From Pseudomonas monteilii NBRC 103158 = DSM 14164 (GTDB taxonomy: Bacteria; Pseudomonadota; Gammaproteobacteria; Pseudomonadales; Pseudomonadaceae), in the NCBI RefSeq assembly GCF_000730605.1, contig NZ_BBIS01000026.1:1-64000 (forward strand): a stretch of 64,000 bases of DNA. The letters run 5' to 3'. The notes below the pieces were generated by a model. That model saw nothing but the letters and a program-made list of their open reading frames with translations. It searched no databases and was not told where the DNA came from. Shown here in pieces: positions 26,050 to 34,979 of the stretch (position 1 is the stretch's first letter; each line of letters starts with the position of its first letter). Both the position numbers and the translations under genes were made by a program.

Positions 26050-26679
26050 TCAGAGTTGGCGCATGTGCGCCGCGAGTTGGTTGTCCAGCTGATCGGCGCT
26101 GGCGCTCAGGCCTTCGCGCACGCCCGCGATGTCTTGATCGGAACGGTTCTGGCTGAGCTTGCGTGCCCCTTGCAGACGGGCGACGGGCAGGCGGATGCCG
26201 ACGATGGCGCGGAGCATGCCATCGAGGTAGTCGGCAGGGGCGTCAGTGACTTTCCACGGTTCGCTGCGGCCCTGTTCATGGCGGTCGGTCAGGCGGCTGA
26301 CGATCGCCAGCAGCGGCTCGGTATCGTGGATCACCTCGGCTGTGCCATAGGCGTGCACGGCCAGATAGTTCCAGGTAGGTACGACTTTGGGGTTATCAGC
26401 CTTGCTCGGGTAGTAGCCGGGACTGACATAGGCATCGGCGCCGGGGAATACCAGCAAGGCTTCGACACCCTGTGCCAGGTCCTGCCATTGGCGGTTGGCC
26501 CGGGCCAGGTGGGCATAGACCGTACCGAATTCGCCTTCGGTGGTATCGACCAGCACTGGCAGGTGCGTGGCCAGCAGCCCCTGATCGCCGTGGCTGACCA
26601 GGACAGCCAGGCGGGTGTCGAGCATGTGCTGGTGCAGGCGGCCGAGGTCGTGCTCCTGATGCGGCTTGCTGTTGTACAT
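26050..26679 (-). CDS. PaiB-like FMN-binding split-barrel protein
   Basis: 209 residues with the PaiB signature MYNSKPHQEHDLGRLHQHM at the start, then LATHLPVLVDTTEGEFGTVYAHLARAN and WNYLAVHAYGTAEVIHD, and a C-terminal GMLRAIVGIRLPVARLQGARKLSQNRS. In Bacillus PaiB is described as a negative regulator of protease and sporulation genes; structurally the family is a flavin-reductase-like split barrel. It heads a probable operon with two GNAT genes and is divergent from a MocR regulator, which likely controls it. Confidence 0.88.
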   Translation of the reverse strand: MYNSKPHQEHDLGRLHQHMLDTRLAVLVSHGDQGLLATHLPVLVDTTEGEFGTVYAHLARANRQWQDLAQGVEALLVFPGADAYVSPGYYPSKADNPKVVPTWNYLAVHAYGTAEVIHDTEPLLAIVSRLTDRHEQGRSEPWKVTDAPADYLDGMLRAIVGIRLPVARLQGARKLSQNRSDQDIAGVREGLSASADQLDNQLAAHMRQL

Positions 26680-26717
26680 AGGGCTTGGTCCTTGTCGAAT
26701 GGTTCCATCCTAGGCAG

Positions 26718-26771
26718 GCTATTGGTTCTGGGTAAGAGCCATTACTGCCTGATTTGATAGGTCCAATACCA
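26718..26771. promoter_or_regulatory. Candidate MocR operator repeats
   Basis: GCTATTGGTTC at 26718-26728 and GGTATTGGACC read on the minus strand at 26771-26761 agree at 8 of 11 positions, giving an inverted TATTGG/CCAATA pair in the 91-base divergent region. MocR/PdxR operators often contain such ATTGG-type repeats. The right half overlaps the regulator's own start codon, consistent with autoregulation. Confidence 0.4.
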
Positions 26772-28300
26772 TGAGCGAGCGCCCCTTCACACTGCCATTC
26801 GACCCTGCCGGGATCGCCCTTGATCGACGCCGTGGGCTGAGTCAGCAGCTGTACCAGGCCTTGCGTGCGCGGGTGCTGGATGGGCGCCTGAGCAGTGGTA
26901 CACGGCTACCAGCCACTCGCGACCTGGCCGTCATGCTGGCGCTGTCACGCAACAGTGTGGTGCGCGCCTATGACCAACTGTATGCCGAGGGCTACATCGA
27001 AAGCCGAGTTGGAGATGGTACTTACGTAAGTCGGCTGCCAAAAATATCCACACAAATATCCACAGGGTTATCCCGGGGTTTATCAACAGGGTTATCCACA
27101 TTTTCCGAAGAAAATACTGAGGATTTATCCAGCGAACGGCGTTTATCAGCGCCTTTATTGCGCCTAAAAAGTAACCACTTACCTTCCCCAAGAAGTGGTG
27201 CGCCCCGTGCCTTTCGGGTCGGCATTCCGGCATTCGACTTGTTCCCATTTGACGTCTGGGCCAAGCTGCAGGCGGGTTTTTGGCGTAAACCATCCCCTGC
27301 GCAGCTGGGTTACGGTGACCCGGCAGGCGAGCCGGCTTTGCGTGAGTTGATCGCGGCCTACCTGCGCCGTTCGCGTGGGCTAAGTTGTATGGCTGAACAA
27401 ATTGTGATCACCAGTGGTGCACAGCAAGCCATCAGCCTTTGTGCACAGCTGTTGTTGCAGCCGGGTGACGGTGTGGCTGTGGAAAACCCCGGCTACCGCG
27501 CGGCCGGGCATGCCTTTGCGCTGGCTGGCGCCACGTTGCATGGCGTGCCTGTGGACGAAGAGGGCATGGACTGCCGCTTGCTCGGTCAGCAGGCGGACTG
27601 CCGGCTGGCGTATGTCACACCGGCGCATCAATACCCGACCGGGGTCACCATGAGCCTGGCACGGCGCCTGGCGCTGCTGGCGTGGGCCGAACGCAACGAT
27701 GGCTGGATCATCGAGGACGACTATGACGGCGAGTACCGCTACAGCGGTGCGCCCTTGGCCCCGTTGGCGGCGCTCGACCGGCACGGTCGGGTGCTGTACG
27801 TCGGTACCTTCGGCAAGATTGCGTTCCCCGCGTTGCGCCTGGGTTACCTGGTGCTGCCGCCGCAACTGGTGCAGGGATTCAGTCAGGGCAAGGCGTTGGC
27901 CGTGCGGCATTCGGAAGTCAGCAGCCAGTGCGTGATGGCCGAATTCATGGCACGCGGGCATTTCCAGCGGCATATCCGCCGTATGCGCAAGGCCGCTTTG
28001 AGTCGACGTAACGTACTCAAGGCTGGCTGGCCTGTGGATATTCCCGGGTTGGGCGAGATGCCGGAAGTGGCGGCCGGGCTGCATGTGAAGGTGGATGTGG
28101 ATAACTTTGCGCGAGAGCAGGAGCTGGTGGCCAAGGCTGAAGCTGCGGGGGTAGAGGTGACGCCGCTGAGCAATTTCTGGCTGTCGGACAGCGACGTGCC
28201 TGTGGATAAGCGGGCAGGGCTGGTGTTGGGGTTTGCGGCGGTGCCGGAGGGGGAGATCGCCGAAGCCTTGATGAAATTGCGCAAGGTCTGGAGAAAGTGA
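26771..28300 (+). CDS. MocR/PdxR-family regulator (GntR HTH plus aminotransferase domain)
   Basis: 509 residues: GntR winged helix-turn-helix (about 22-88; RLPATRDLAVMLALSRNSVVRAYDQL), a linker, and a fold-type I aminotransferase domain (about 145-505) that binds pyridoxal phosphate. The PLP-lysine region reads GTFGKIAFPALRLGY; family members usually have GTFSK, so Ser is replaced by Gly. The linker (92-111) is a tetrapeptide repeat ISTQ-ISTG-LSRG-LSTG-LSTF encoded by five 12-base TTATCCACAGGG-like units. Two more TGTGGATAA words lie at 28096 and 28201. Divergent from the paiB-GNAT operon, which is its likely target. Confidence 0.92.
   Translation: MSERPFTLPFDPAGIALDRRRGLSQQLYQALRARVLDGRLSSGTRLPATRDLAVMLALSRNSVVRAYDQLYAEGYIESRVGDGTYVSRLPKISTQISTGLSRGLSTGLSTFSEENTEDLSSERRLSAPLLRLKSNHLPSPRSGAPRAFRVGIPAFDLFPFDVWAKLQAGFWRKPSPAQLGYGDPAGEPALRELIAAYLRRSRGLSCMAEQIVITSGAQQAISLCAQLLLQPGDGVAVENPGYRAAGHAFALAGATLHGVPVDEEGMDCRLLGQQADCRLAYVTPAHQYPTGVTMSLARRLALLAWAERNDGWIIEDDYDGEYRYSGAPLAPLAALDRHGRVLYVGTFGKIAFPALRLGYLVLPPQLVQGFSQGKALAVRHSEVSSQCVMAEFMARGHFQRHIRRMRKAALSRRNVLKAGWPVDIPGLGEMPEVAAGLHVKVDVDNFAREQELVAKAEAAGVEVTPLSNFWLSDSDVPVDKRAGLVLGFAAVPEGEIAEALMKLRKVWRK
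27044..27103 (+). repeat. Five tandem 12-bp DnaA-box-like repeats
   Basis: Units start at 27044, 27056, 27068, 27080 and 27092: ATATCCACACAA, ATATCCACAGGG, TTATCCCGGGGT, TTATCAACAGGG, TTATCCACATTT. The last has an exact TTATCCACA; the first two and the fourth differ from it by one base. The array is in frame inside the MocR gene, and TTATCC/TTATCA words continue at 27125 and 27143. Confidence 0.9.
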
Positions 28301-28303
28301 ATT

Positions 28304-28322
28304 GGGGCTGCAAAGCAGCCCC
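28304..28322. terminator. Perfect hairpin between convergent MocR and polyamine-binding genes
   Basis: GGGGCTGC, loop AAA, GCAGCCCC. No T-run follows on either strand. The identical 19-base sequence recurs at 57219-57237, again between convergent genes, so it behaves as a dispersed terminator-like element. Confidence 0.6.
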
Positions 28323-28330
28323 CGACTCTA

Positions 28331-29433
28331 TCAGGTGCCGGATTTGATCCGTGTCCAGGCCCGGGTTCTGGCCCGCTCTGCGTCCCGCGCCAAGGGCTTG
28401 AGGGTATAAAGCTTGGCCATCGCTTCCGCCGTCGGGTACAGGTTGGGATTGTTGCGAATCGCCGGACTGACCTTTTCAGTCGCATCCTTGTTCGGGTTCG
28501 GATAACCGACAAAGTCGCTGATCGGCGCAATCACCTCAGGCCGTAGCAAGTAATTGATGAATGTGTGGGCATCTTCCGGGTTGGCCGCATTCTTTGGAAT
28601 CGCCAGCATGTCGAACCAGATCGGCGCACCCTCCTTGGGCAGGCGCATGTCCACCACCACGCCGTTCTTGGCATCGCGCGCGCGGTTGGCGGCCTGCGAG
28701 AAACTGCCGCTGTAACCCACCGCCACACAGATATCGCCATTGGCGATGTCTGCCATGTACTTCGAAGAATGGAAGTAGGTGATGTGTGGGCGGATCTTCA
28801 GCATCAACGCTTCGGCCTTCTTGTAGTCGGCCGGTTTGTCGCTGTTCGGCGGTAAACCCAAGTACTGCAGGGCCAGCGGCAGAATCTCCGAAGGCGAGTC
28901 GAGCAGCGCCACGCCGCACTGCTTGAGCTTGGCGATGTTCTCTTCCTTGAAGATCAGGTCCCAGCTGTCCACCGGGGCGTTGTCGCCGAGCGCTGCCTTG
29001 ACCTTGGCCGGGTTGAAGCCGATCAGCACGGTGCCGTACATGTAGGGCACCGCGTACTTGTTACCCGGGTCGTTGGCCTCGATCAGCTTCATCAGCGCCG
29101 GGTCCAGGTGTTGCCAGTTCGGCAGTTTGCTGCGGTCGAGCGGCTGAAACACCCCGGCTTCGATCTGCTTGGCGAGGAACACGTTGGACGGCACCACCAC
29201 GTCATAGCCGGAGTTGCCGGTGAGCAGCTTGGCCTCCAGCGCCTCGTTGGTGTCGAAGATGTCGTAGATCAGCTTGACCCCGCTGTCCTGCTTGAAATCG
29301 GTCAAGGTCTGCGGGGTGATGTAGTCGAACCAGTTATACACACGCAGTGTGCGCTGCTCGGCTTGAGCATGCAGGGCACCGGTGAACAAGGTGGCAGCGA
29401 TGAACGGGGCGAGTAGACGCTTGAGTCGGACCA

Positions 29434-29434
<1 letters not shown>
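28331..29434 (-). CDS. Polyamine ABC-type substrate-binding protein (PotF-like)
   Basis: 367-residue periplasmic binding protein, signal peptide about 1-25 ([16 protein letters not shown]). The mature start [19 protein letters not shown] and the internal [36 protein letters not shown] and [20 protein letters not shown] are typical of putrescine/spermidine-binding PotF/SpuD/SpuE proteins. No permease or ATPase gene is adjacent, so it must dock on a transporter encoded elsewhere or act as a sensor. Its start overlaps the stop of the deacetylase gene (TAATG), showing tight coupling. Confidence 0.92.
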
Positions 29435-30477
<1,043 letters not shown>

Positions 30478-30546
30478 TGTTGTTCTCCGTTGGATACTGG
30501 CGTGGGTCCATTGTCATGGGCAGGTCAGTAGCGGAGAACGACGCAA

Positions 30547-30587
30547 ACGGCCAAAAGGGGATCGATGTGGCCAAGCTCTTTGGCCGT
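30547..30587. promoter_or_regulatory. Inverted repeats upstream of the deacetylase operon
   Basis: ACGGCCAAA (30547-30555) is the exact reverse complement of TTTGGCCGT (30579-30587). A shorter GGCCAA/TTGGCC pair is nested in the right arm. It lies between the AraC stop and the deacetylase start, so it could be a terminator for the regulator or an operator. No strong U-run is present. Confidence 0.4.
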
Positions 30588-30593
30588 AGCTGG

Positions 30594-31586
30594 TCAACCA
30601 CGGAAGTGGCTGGGCGCTACACCACTCCAACGCTGGAACGCATGGCGAAAACTGGCGGTCTCGCTGAACCCCAAGGTCTCAGCAATGCGATAGATCGGCA
30701 TCTGTTCATCAGCCAACAACTGCTTGGCCCGCTCGAACCTCAACTCGTCTAGCAGCTGTTGATAACTGCTGCCCAGCGCCTGCAAATGCCGGCGCAGGGT
30801 GCGCGACGAGCAATTCATCTGCCGCGCCAACCCTTCCAGCCCAGGCGCGGCGTCCAGTTGCTGTGCCAGCAGTTGGCGAATCCGCCCCAGCCAGGCCTGC
30901 CGGCCCGTGAACTCAAGGTTCAGGCGCCGGCAGCGTTCGCTCATGGCCTTGTGGGTAATCGAATCGGCCAGCGGCAGTGGCCTGTCCAGCCAGCGCCGTT
31001 CAAACGCCAAGGCATTGTCCTGAGCGTCGAAACCCACCGGGCACTGGAATGCACCGGCATAGAGCGCGTGGTAACCGGGCCGCGAGTGTTCGAAACGGGC
31101 GCCTAGCAGAGGCAGTGGGCGCCCAAGCAAGTCGTCGCAGATGACTTTCAGCGACACCAGGCAGAACTCCGCGTTGAATGCGCTCAGCGCCGGGCTGTCG
31201 TGGCAGTCGCTGGCACTTAGCCAGACCCGCTGGCCGTCCTCGATCAAACGTAGCTTGAACACTGTTCCCAGCAGTGCCGGATATGCCAGCGCCAGGCGCA
31301 AGGCGTCACCCAAAGTGGCACTGGAGAGCAATGCGTAACCTAGCATGCCGTAGCACGACACGTGCATGCGCCGGCCCAGTTCAAGGCCGATGTCCGCGCG
31401 CCGGGCCACAGCGTTGGCGCACACCTGCAGTTCCTGCTGGGTGGTGATGCGCGCATCGGCGTGCCCCAGGTCTGACGGGCCAATGCCGCTGCCGGCCAGC
31501 AGCGCTGATGCCTCGCAACCGTCTGCCTGAAAGACGTTGAGGATCAGCGAAACCGCGTTGAGGGTGGTGAGGTGGCTGTGCAGCAT
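30594..31586 (-). CDS. AraC-family regulator next to polyamine genes
   Basis: 330 residues starting MLHSHLTTLNAVSLILN. An N-terminal Arabinose_bd-type effector domain (about 15-200; MHVSCYGMLGYALLSSATLGDAL) precedes a C-terminal double helix-turn-helix (about 230-325; LARQMNCSSRTLRRHLQALGSSYQQLL and ETLGFSETASFRHAFQRWSGVAPSHFR). This layout matches the ArgR/OruR branch controlling amino-acid and amine catabolism in pseudomonads. Same strand and directly upstream of the acetylpolyamine deacetylase and binding-protein genes, which it probably regulates. An ATG ten codons earlier has no better ribosome-binding site. Confidence 0.88.
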   Translation of the reverse strand: MLHSHLTTLNAVSLILNVFQADGCEASALLAGSGIGPSDLGHADARITTQQELQVCANAVARRADIGLELGRRMHVSCYGMLGYALLSSATLGDALRLALAYPALLGTVFKLRLIEDGQRVWLSASDCHDSPALSAFNAEFCLVSLKVICDDLLGRPLPLLGARFEHSRPGYHALYAGAFQCPVGFDAQDNALAFERRWLDRPLPLADSITHKAMSERCRRLNLEFTGRQAWLGRIRQLLAQQLDAAPGLEGLARQMNCSSRTLRRHLQALGSSYQQLLDELRFERAKQLLADEQMPIYRIAETLGFSETASFRHAFQRWSGVAPSHFRG

Positions 31587-31676
31587 GCTGGGTAATCCCG
31601 TTGGGCTGGGACGCATTATCGAGCAAGTAGTATGCCGATATCGGCAAGCGGTCTTCGCGCCGCTTGTTTTGCGGGC

Positions 31677-31707
31677 AAAAAAAAGGCCCGAAGCATAGGC
31701 TCGGGCC
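31677..31707 (-). terminator. Intrinsic terminator of aspA
   Basis: Read on the minus strand: GGCCCGA, nine-base loop, TCGGGCC, then eight T (A-run 31677-31684 on the plus strand). Canonical and strong, 60 bases after the aspA stop. Confidence 0.93.
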
Positions 31708-31766
31708 TTGAAAGGTTGAGAGGTGTCTAGTCCCTTAACCTGGTGAGACTGTTTGCAGCAGCCGGG

Positions 31767-33191
31767 TTACGCCTTCAGCGGAACCAGACGGGGAGCGATC
31801 ATGTTTTCCGGACGCAGGATGTCGTTGAGCATCTCTTCGTCCAGCAGCTTCTCTTCGCGCACCAGTTCCAGTACGCCACGGCCTGTTTCCAGGGCAACGC
31901 GGGCGATACGGGTGGCGTTTTCGTAGCCGATGTACGGGTTCAGGGCGGTGACCAGGCCGATCGAGTGCTCGACCAGTTCACGGCAGCGCTGTTCGTTGGC
32001 GGTGATGCCGACGATGCAGTGTTCGCGCAGCATGTCCATGGCGCGTTGCAGCAGGCGGATCGAGTCGAAGATCTTGTAGGCGATCAGCGGCTCCATTACG
32101 TTCAGCTGCAGCTGGCCACCTTCGGCGGCGACGGTCAGGGCCAGGTCGTTGCCCATGATGGCGAAGGCCACCTGGTTGACGGCTTCCGGGATAACCGGGT
32201 TGACCTTGCCTGGCATGATCGAGCTGCCTGGCTGACGTGCTGGCAGGTTGATCTCGTTGATGCCGGTGCGCGGGCCGCTGGACAGCAGGCGCAGGTCGTT
32301 GCAGATCTTCGACAGCTTGACGGCGGTACGCTTGAGCATGCCGGAGAACAGCACGAAGGCGCCCATGTCGGAAGTGGCTTCGATCAGGTCGGCAGCCGGT
32401 ACCAGCGGCTGGCCGCTGATGATTGCCAGGCGCTGCACGGCCAGGGCCTGATAGCCAGGGTCGGCGTTGATGCCGGTACCGATGGCAGTACCACCCAGGT
32501 TGATTTCGGTCAGCAGCTCCGGAGCCAGCGAGCGCAGGCGCTGCAGGTCTTCGGTCATGGTGGTGGCGAAGGCGCGGAATTCCTGGCCCAGGGTCATCGG
32601 CACGGCGTCCTGCAGCTGGGTACGGCCCATCTTCAGTACGTGGTCGAATTCCTTACCCTTGGCAGCGAAGGCCTGGATCAGGCTGTCGAGGCTGGCCAGC
32701 AGCGCGTCGTGACCCAGCAGCAGGCCCAGACGGATAGCGGTCGGGTAGGCGTCGTTGGTCGACTGCGCCATGTTCACATCGTTGTTCGGGTGCAGGTACT
32801 GGTACTCACCCTTCTGGTGGCCCATGGCCTCCAGCGCGATGTTGGCGATGACTTCGTTGGCGTTCATGTTGGTGGAAGTACCAGCACCGCCTTGAATCAT
32901 GTCCACCACGAACTGCTCGTGGTAGTCGCCCTTGATCAGTCGTGCGCAGGCTGCGCTGATCGCGGCGTGCTTGGCATCGCTCAGGTGCCCCAGCTCACGG
33001 TTGGCGTCAGCAGCTGCCTGCTTGACCATCGCCAGGCCGACTACCAGTTTCGGGTAGTGCGACAGCGGAACGCCGGAGAGGTGGAAGTTGTTGGCAGCGC
33101 GCAGGGTCTGGATGCCGTAGTAGGCATCAGCAGGAACTTCAAGGGTACCCAACAGATCTTTTTCGACGCGGAACGATGCAGCAGAGGACAT
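31767..33191 (-). CDS. aspA: Aspartate ammonia-lyase
   Basis: Reversibly deaminates L-aspartate to fumarate and ammonium, feeding amino-acid carbon into the TCA cycle. 474 residues with start MSSAASFRVEKDLLG. The fumarase/aspartase superfamily signature GSSIMPGKVNP is present, along with GGAGTSTNMNANEVIAN, TNDAYPTAIRLG and GGTAIGTGINADPG. Usual length for the family. A longer reading from an ATG 11 codons earlier is not protein-like. An imperfect inverted repeat (GATG-N5-CATC) sits directly against the ATG. The divergent LysR gene upstream may regulate it. Confidence 0.95.
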   Translation of the reverse strand: MSSAASFRVEKDLLGTLEVPADAYYGIQTLRAANNFHLSGVPLSHYPKLVVGLAMVKQAAADANRELGHLSDAKHAAISAACARLIKGDYHEQFVVDMIQGGAGTSTNMNANEVIANIALEAMGHQKGEYQYLHPNNDVNMAQSTNDAYPTAIRLGLLLGHDALLASLDSLIQAFAAKGKEFDHVLKMGRTQLQDAVPMTLGQEFRAFATTMTEDLQRLRSLAPELLTEINLGGTAIGTGINADPGYQALAVQRLAIISGQPLVPAADLIEATSDMGAFVLFSGMLKRTAVKLSKICNDLRLLSSGPRTGINEINLPARQPGSSIMPGKVNPVIPEAVNQVAFAIMGNDLALTVAAEGGQLQLNVMEPLIAYKIFDSIRLLQRAMDMLREHCIVGITANEQRCRELVEHSIGLVTALNPYIGYENATRIARVALETGRGVLELVREEKLLDEEMLNDILRPENMIAPRLVPLKA

Positions 33192-33373
33192 GATGTATAT
33201 CATCTCGATTTTGACCCGGCACATGCCGGAATGGCGCCAATCCTAGGCCTGAAGGTGATTTTGCGGCCAATGCTGTTGCACGCTAACCTATGCACAAACG
33301 GCATAGTGTTTCATGTGACGCCAATTGACATTCGAGCGTGTTCCATTTTGGTGCATGCCGGGAGATGTGCTTC

Positions 33374-34306
33374 GTGAACCTTGAAAGCAAATGGCTGGAA
33401 GATTTCAGCGCGCTGGCTGCCACCCGCAGTTTTTCCCAGGCTGCAGAGCGGCGTTTCGTCACCCAACCGGCCTTCAGCCGGCGCATTCGCAGCCTGGAGG
33501 CGGCGTTGGGCCTGCAGTTGGTGAATCGTTCCCGCACACCGATCGAACTGACTGAGGCCGGGCAGCTTTTTCTTGTCACGGCGCGTACGGTTGTCGACCA
33601 GTTGAGCGAGATTCTCCGCCATTTGCATCACCTTGAAGGTGGGCAGGGCGAGGTCGTTCAGGTGGCGGCGGCGCACTCCCTTGCATCGGGCTTTTTCCCC
33701 CGCTGGGTGGCCCAGTTGCGCAACGACGGTTTGAACATCGCCACCCGCCTGGTTGCGACTAACGTCGGGGATGCCGTGCATGCATTACGCGAAGGTGGCT
33801 GCGACCTGATGCTGGCGTTCTATGACCCGGACGCGGCCTTGCAGATGGATGCCGAGATCTTCCCGTCGCTGCACATGGGCACCACCGAAATGTTGCCGGT
33901 GTGCGCCGTGGACGCCGAAGGCAAACCGTTGTTCGATCTGGAAGGCGAGGGCAGCGTGCCGCTGCTGGCCTATACCGCAGGCGCGTTCCTGGGGCGTTCG
34001 GTCAATTTGCTGCTGCGCCAGCGTAACCTGCGGTATACCACCGTCTACGAAACCGCCATGGCCGACAGTCTCAAGAGCATGGCGCTGGAAGGCATGGGCA
34101 TCGCCTGGGTGCCGCGCCTGTCGATGCGCGGCGAGCTGGAGCGGGGCGAACTGGCCATCTGCGGCGGCAGTCAGTGGCATGTGCCGCTGGAGATCCGCCT
34201 GTACCGCTGCGCCCTGGTACGCAAGGCCAACGTACGGCTGTTGTGGCGCAAGCTGGAAGGTGCGGCGGCGGTTGACCCAAAAGTCAGCCAAAGCCCCGAA
34301 AAATAA
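33374..34306 (+). CDS. LysR-family regulator divergent from aspA
   Basis: 310 residues from a GTG at 33374 (MNLESKWLEDFSALAATRSF) with GGGAG upstream; an ATG three codons earlier is possible. The N-terminal helix-turn-helix SQAAERRFVTQPAFSRRIRSLEAALG has FVTQPAF rather than the usual xVSQPAL. The effector domain follows from about residue 90 (VQVAAAHSLASGFFPRWVAQL). The 182-base divergent spacing from aspA suggests control of aspartate degradation; this is inference. Confidence 0.88.
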   Translation: MNLESKWLEDFSALAATRSFSQAAERRFVTQPAFSRRIRSLEAALGLQLVNRSRTPIELTEAGQLFLVTARTVVDQLSEILRHLHHLEGGQGEVVQVAAAHSLASGFFPRWVAQLRNDGLNIATRLVATNVGDAVHALREGGCDLMLAFYDPDAALQMDAEIFPSLHMGTTEMLPVCAVDAEGKPLFDLEGEGSVPLLAYTAGAFLGRSVNLLLRQRNLRYTTVYETAMADSLKSMALEGMGIAWVPRLSMRGELERGELAICGGSQWHVPLEIRLYRCALVRKANVRLLWRKLEGAAAVDPKVSQSPEK

Positions 34307-34353
34307 GGGGCGACAGTTGGTCGCCGGGGTGCCTTAAACGCAACACCTTACGG

Positions 34354-34359
34354 TATACT
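34354..34359 (+). promoter_or_regulatory. Probable purEK promoter -10 element
   Basis: TATACT preceded by GG and a poorly matching -35 region. Transcription would begin near 34366, leaving a leader of about 110 bases before the purE start. No other promoter-like element fits between the leader terminator and purE. Confidence 0.5.
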
Positions 34360-34365
34360 GCGCGG

Positions 34366-34470
34366 CCTTTCGACCGGATGCGTCCGGTCCTGATCAGCAA
34401 ACAAGCCACGCCGGTCGTCCCGCGTGGCTTGTTGTTTTTTGACGCGCCCAAGGGCGCACAAGCGAAGAGG
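34366..34470 (+). ncRNA. Structured purEK leader with internal terminator
   Basis: Three hairpins in series. Hairpin 1 is GACCGGA (34372-34378), tetraloop TGCG, TCCGGTC (34383-34389). Hairpin 2 is ACAAGCCACGC (34401-34411) with GCGTGGCTTGT (34422-34432), followed by TGTTTTTTG, an intrinsic terminator. Hairpin 3 is GCGCCC (34444-34449), AA, GGGCGC (34452-34457), just before the GAAGAGG ribosome-binding site. CCGGTC occurs both in the 3' arm of hairpin 1 and at 34411-34416 in hairpin 2, so alternative pairings exist. The arrangement suggests transcription attenuation, sensing unknown. Confidence 0.55.
34401..34440 (+). terminator. Intrinsic terminator inside the purE leader
   Basis: An 11-base-pair perfect stem, 10-base loop and T-rich tail. 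It ends 38 bases before the purE start and 95 bases after the upstream LysR stop, so it could terminate LysR transcripts, attenuate purEK, or both. Confidence 0.88.
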
Positions 34471-34477
34471 CTCGACG

Positions 34478-34969
34478 ATGAGTGCACTGGTTGGCGTGAT
34501 CATGGGCTCCAAGTCCGATTGGTCCACCCTTAGCCACACCGCCGATATGCTGGAAAAACTCGGCATTCCCTACGAAGTGAAGGTGGTTTCCGCCCACCGC
34601 ACCCCGGATCTGCTGTTCCAGTATGCCGAGGAGGCCGAAGGCCGTGGCATCGAGGTGATCATCGCCGGTGCCGGTGGCGCAGCTCACCTGCCAGGCATGT
34701 GCGCCGCCAAGACCCACCTGCCAGTGCTGGGCGTACCCGTCCAGTCGTCGATGTTGTCGGGCGTCGATTCGCTGCTGTCGATCGTGCAGATGCCAGCCGG
34801 CGTGCCGGTTGCCACCCTGGCCATCGGCCGTGCCGGTGCCGTCAACGCTGCGCTGCTGTCGGCCAGCATCCTGGGCGCCAAGTACCCACAGTTCCACGCG
34901 GCGTTGAAGCAGTTCCGCACGGAGCAGACCGACACCGTGCTGGACAACCCAGACCCGCGCCAGGCTTGA
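34478..34969 (+). CDS. purE: N5-carboxyaminoimidazole ribonucleotide mutase
   Basis: Class I PurE, which rearranges N5-CAIR to CAIR in purine synthesis. 163 residues starting [20 protein letters not shown] with GAAGAGG upstream. The catalytic region [19 protein letters not shown] and [26 protein letters not shown] is conserved, as is the [25 protein letters not shown] segment. The purK gene follows 10 bases after the stop, forming the standard purEK operon, and the leader carries an intrinsic terminator. Confidence 0.97.
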   Translation: MSALVGVIMGSKSDWSTLSHTADMLEKLGIPYEVKVVSAHRTPDLLFQYAEEAEGRGIEVIIAGAGGAAHLPGMCAAKTHLPVLGVPVQSSMLSGVDSLLSIVQMPAGVPVATLAIGRAGAVNAALLSASILGAKYPQFHAALKQFRTEQTDTVLDNPDPRQA

Positions 34970-34979
34970 GGCTCAACCC

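Noticed and set aside
27044..27103. 12-bp tandem array as a plasmid-type iteron origin
   Set aside because: No replication initiator gene is nearby and the array is in frame inside a regulator; a DnaA-related chromosomal site is the more modest hypothesis.
31743..33377. 544-residue open frame antisense to aspA
   Set aside because: Mirrors a highly conserved enzyme gene; no credible protein features.
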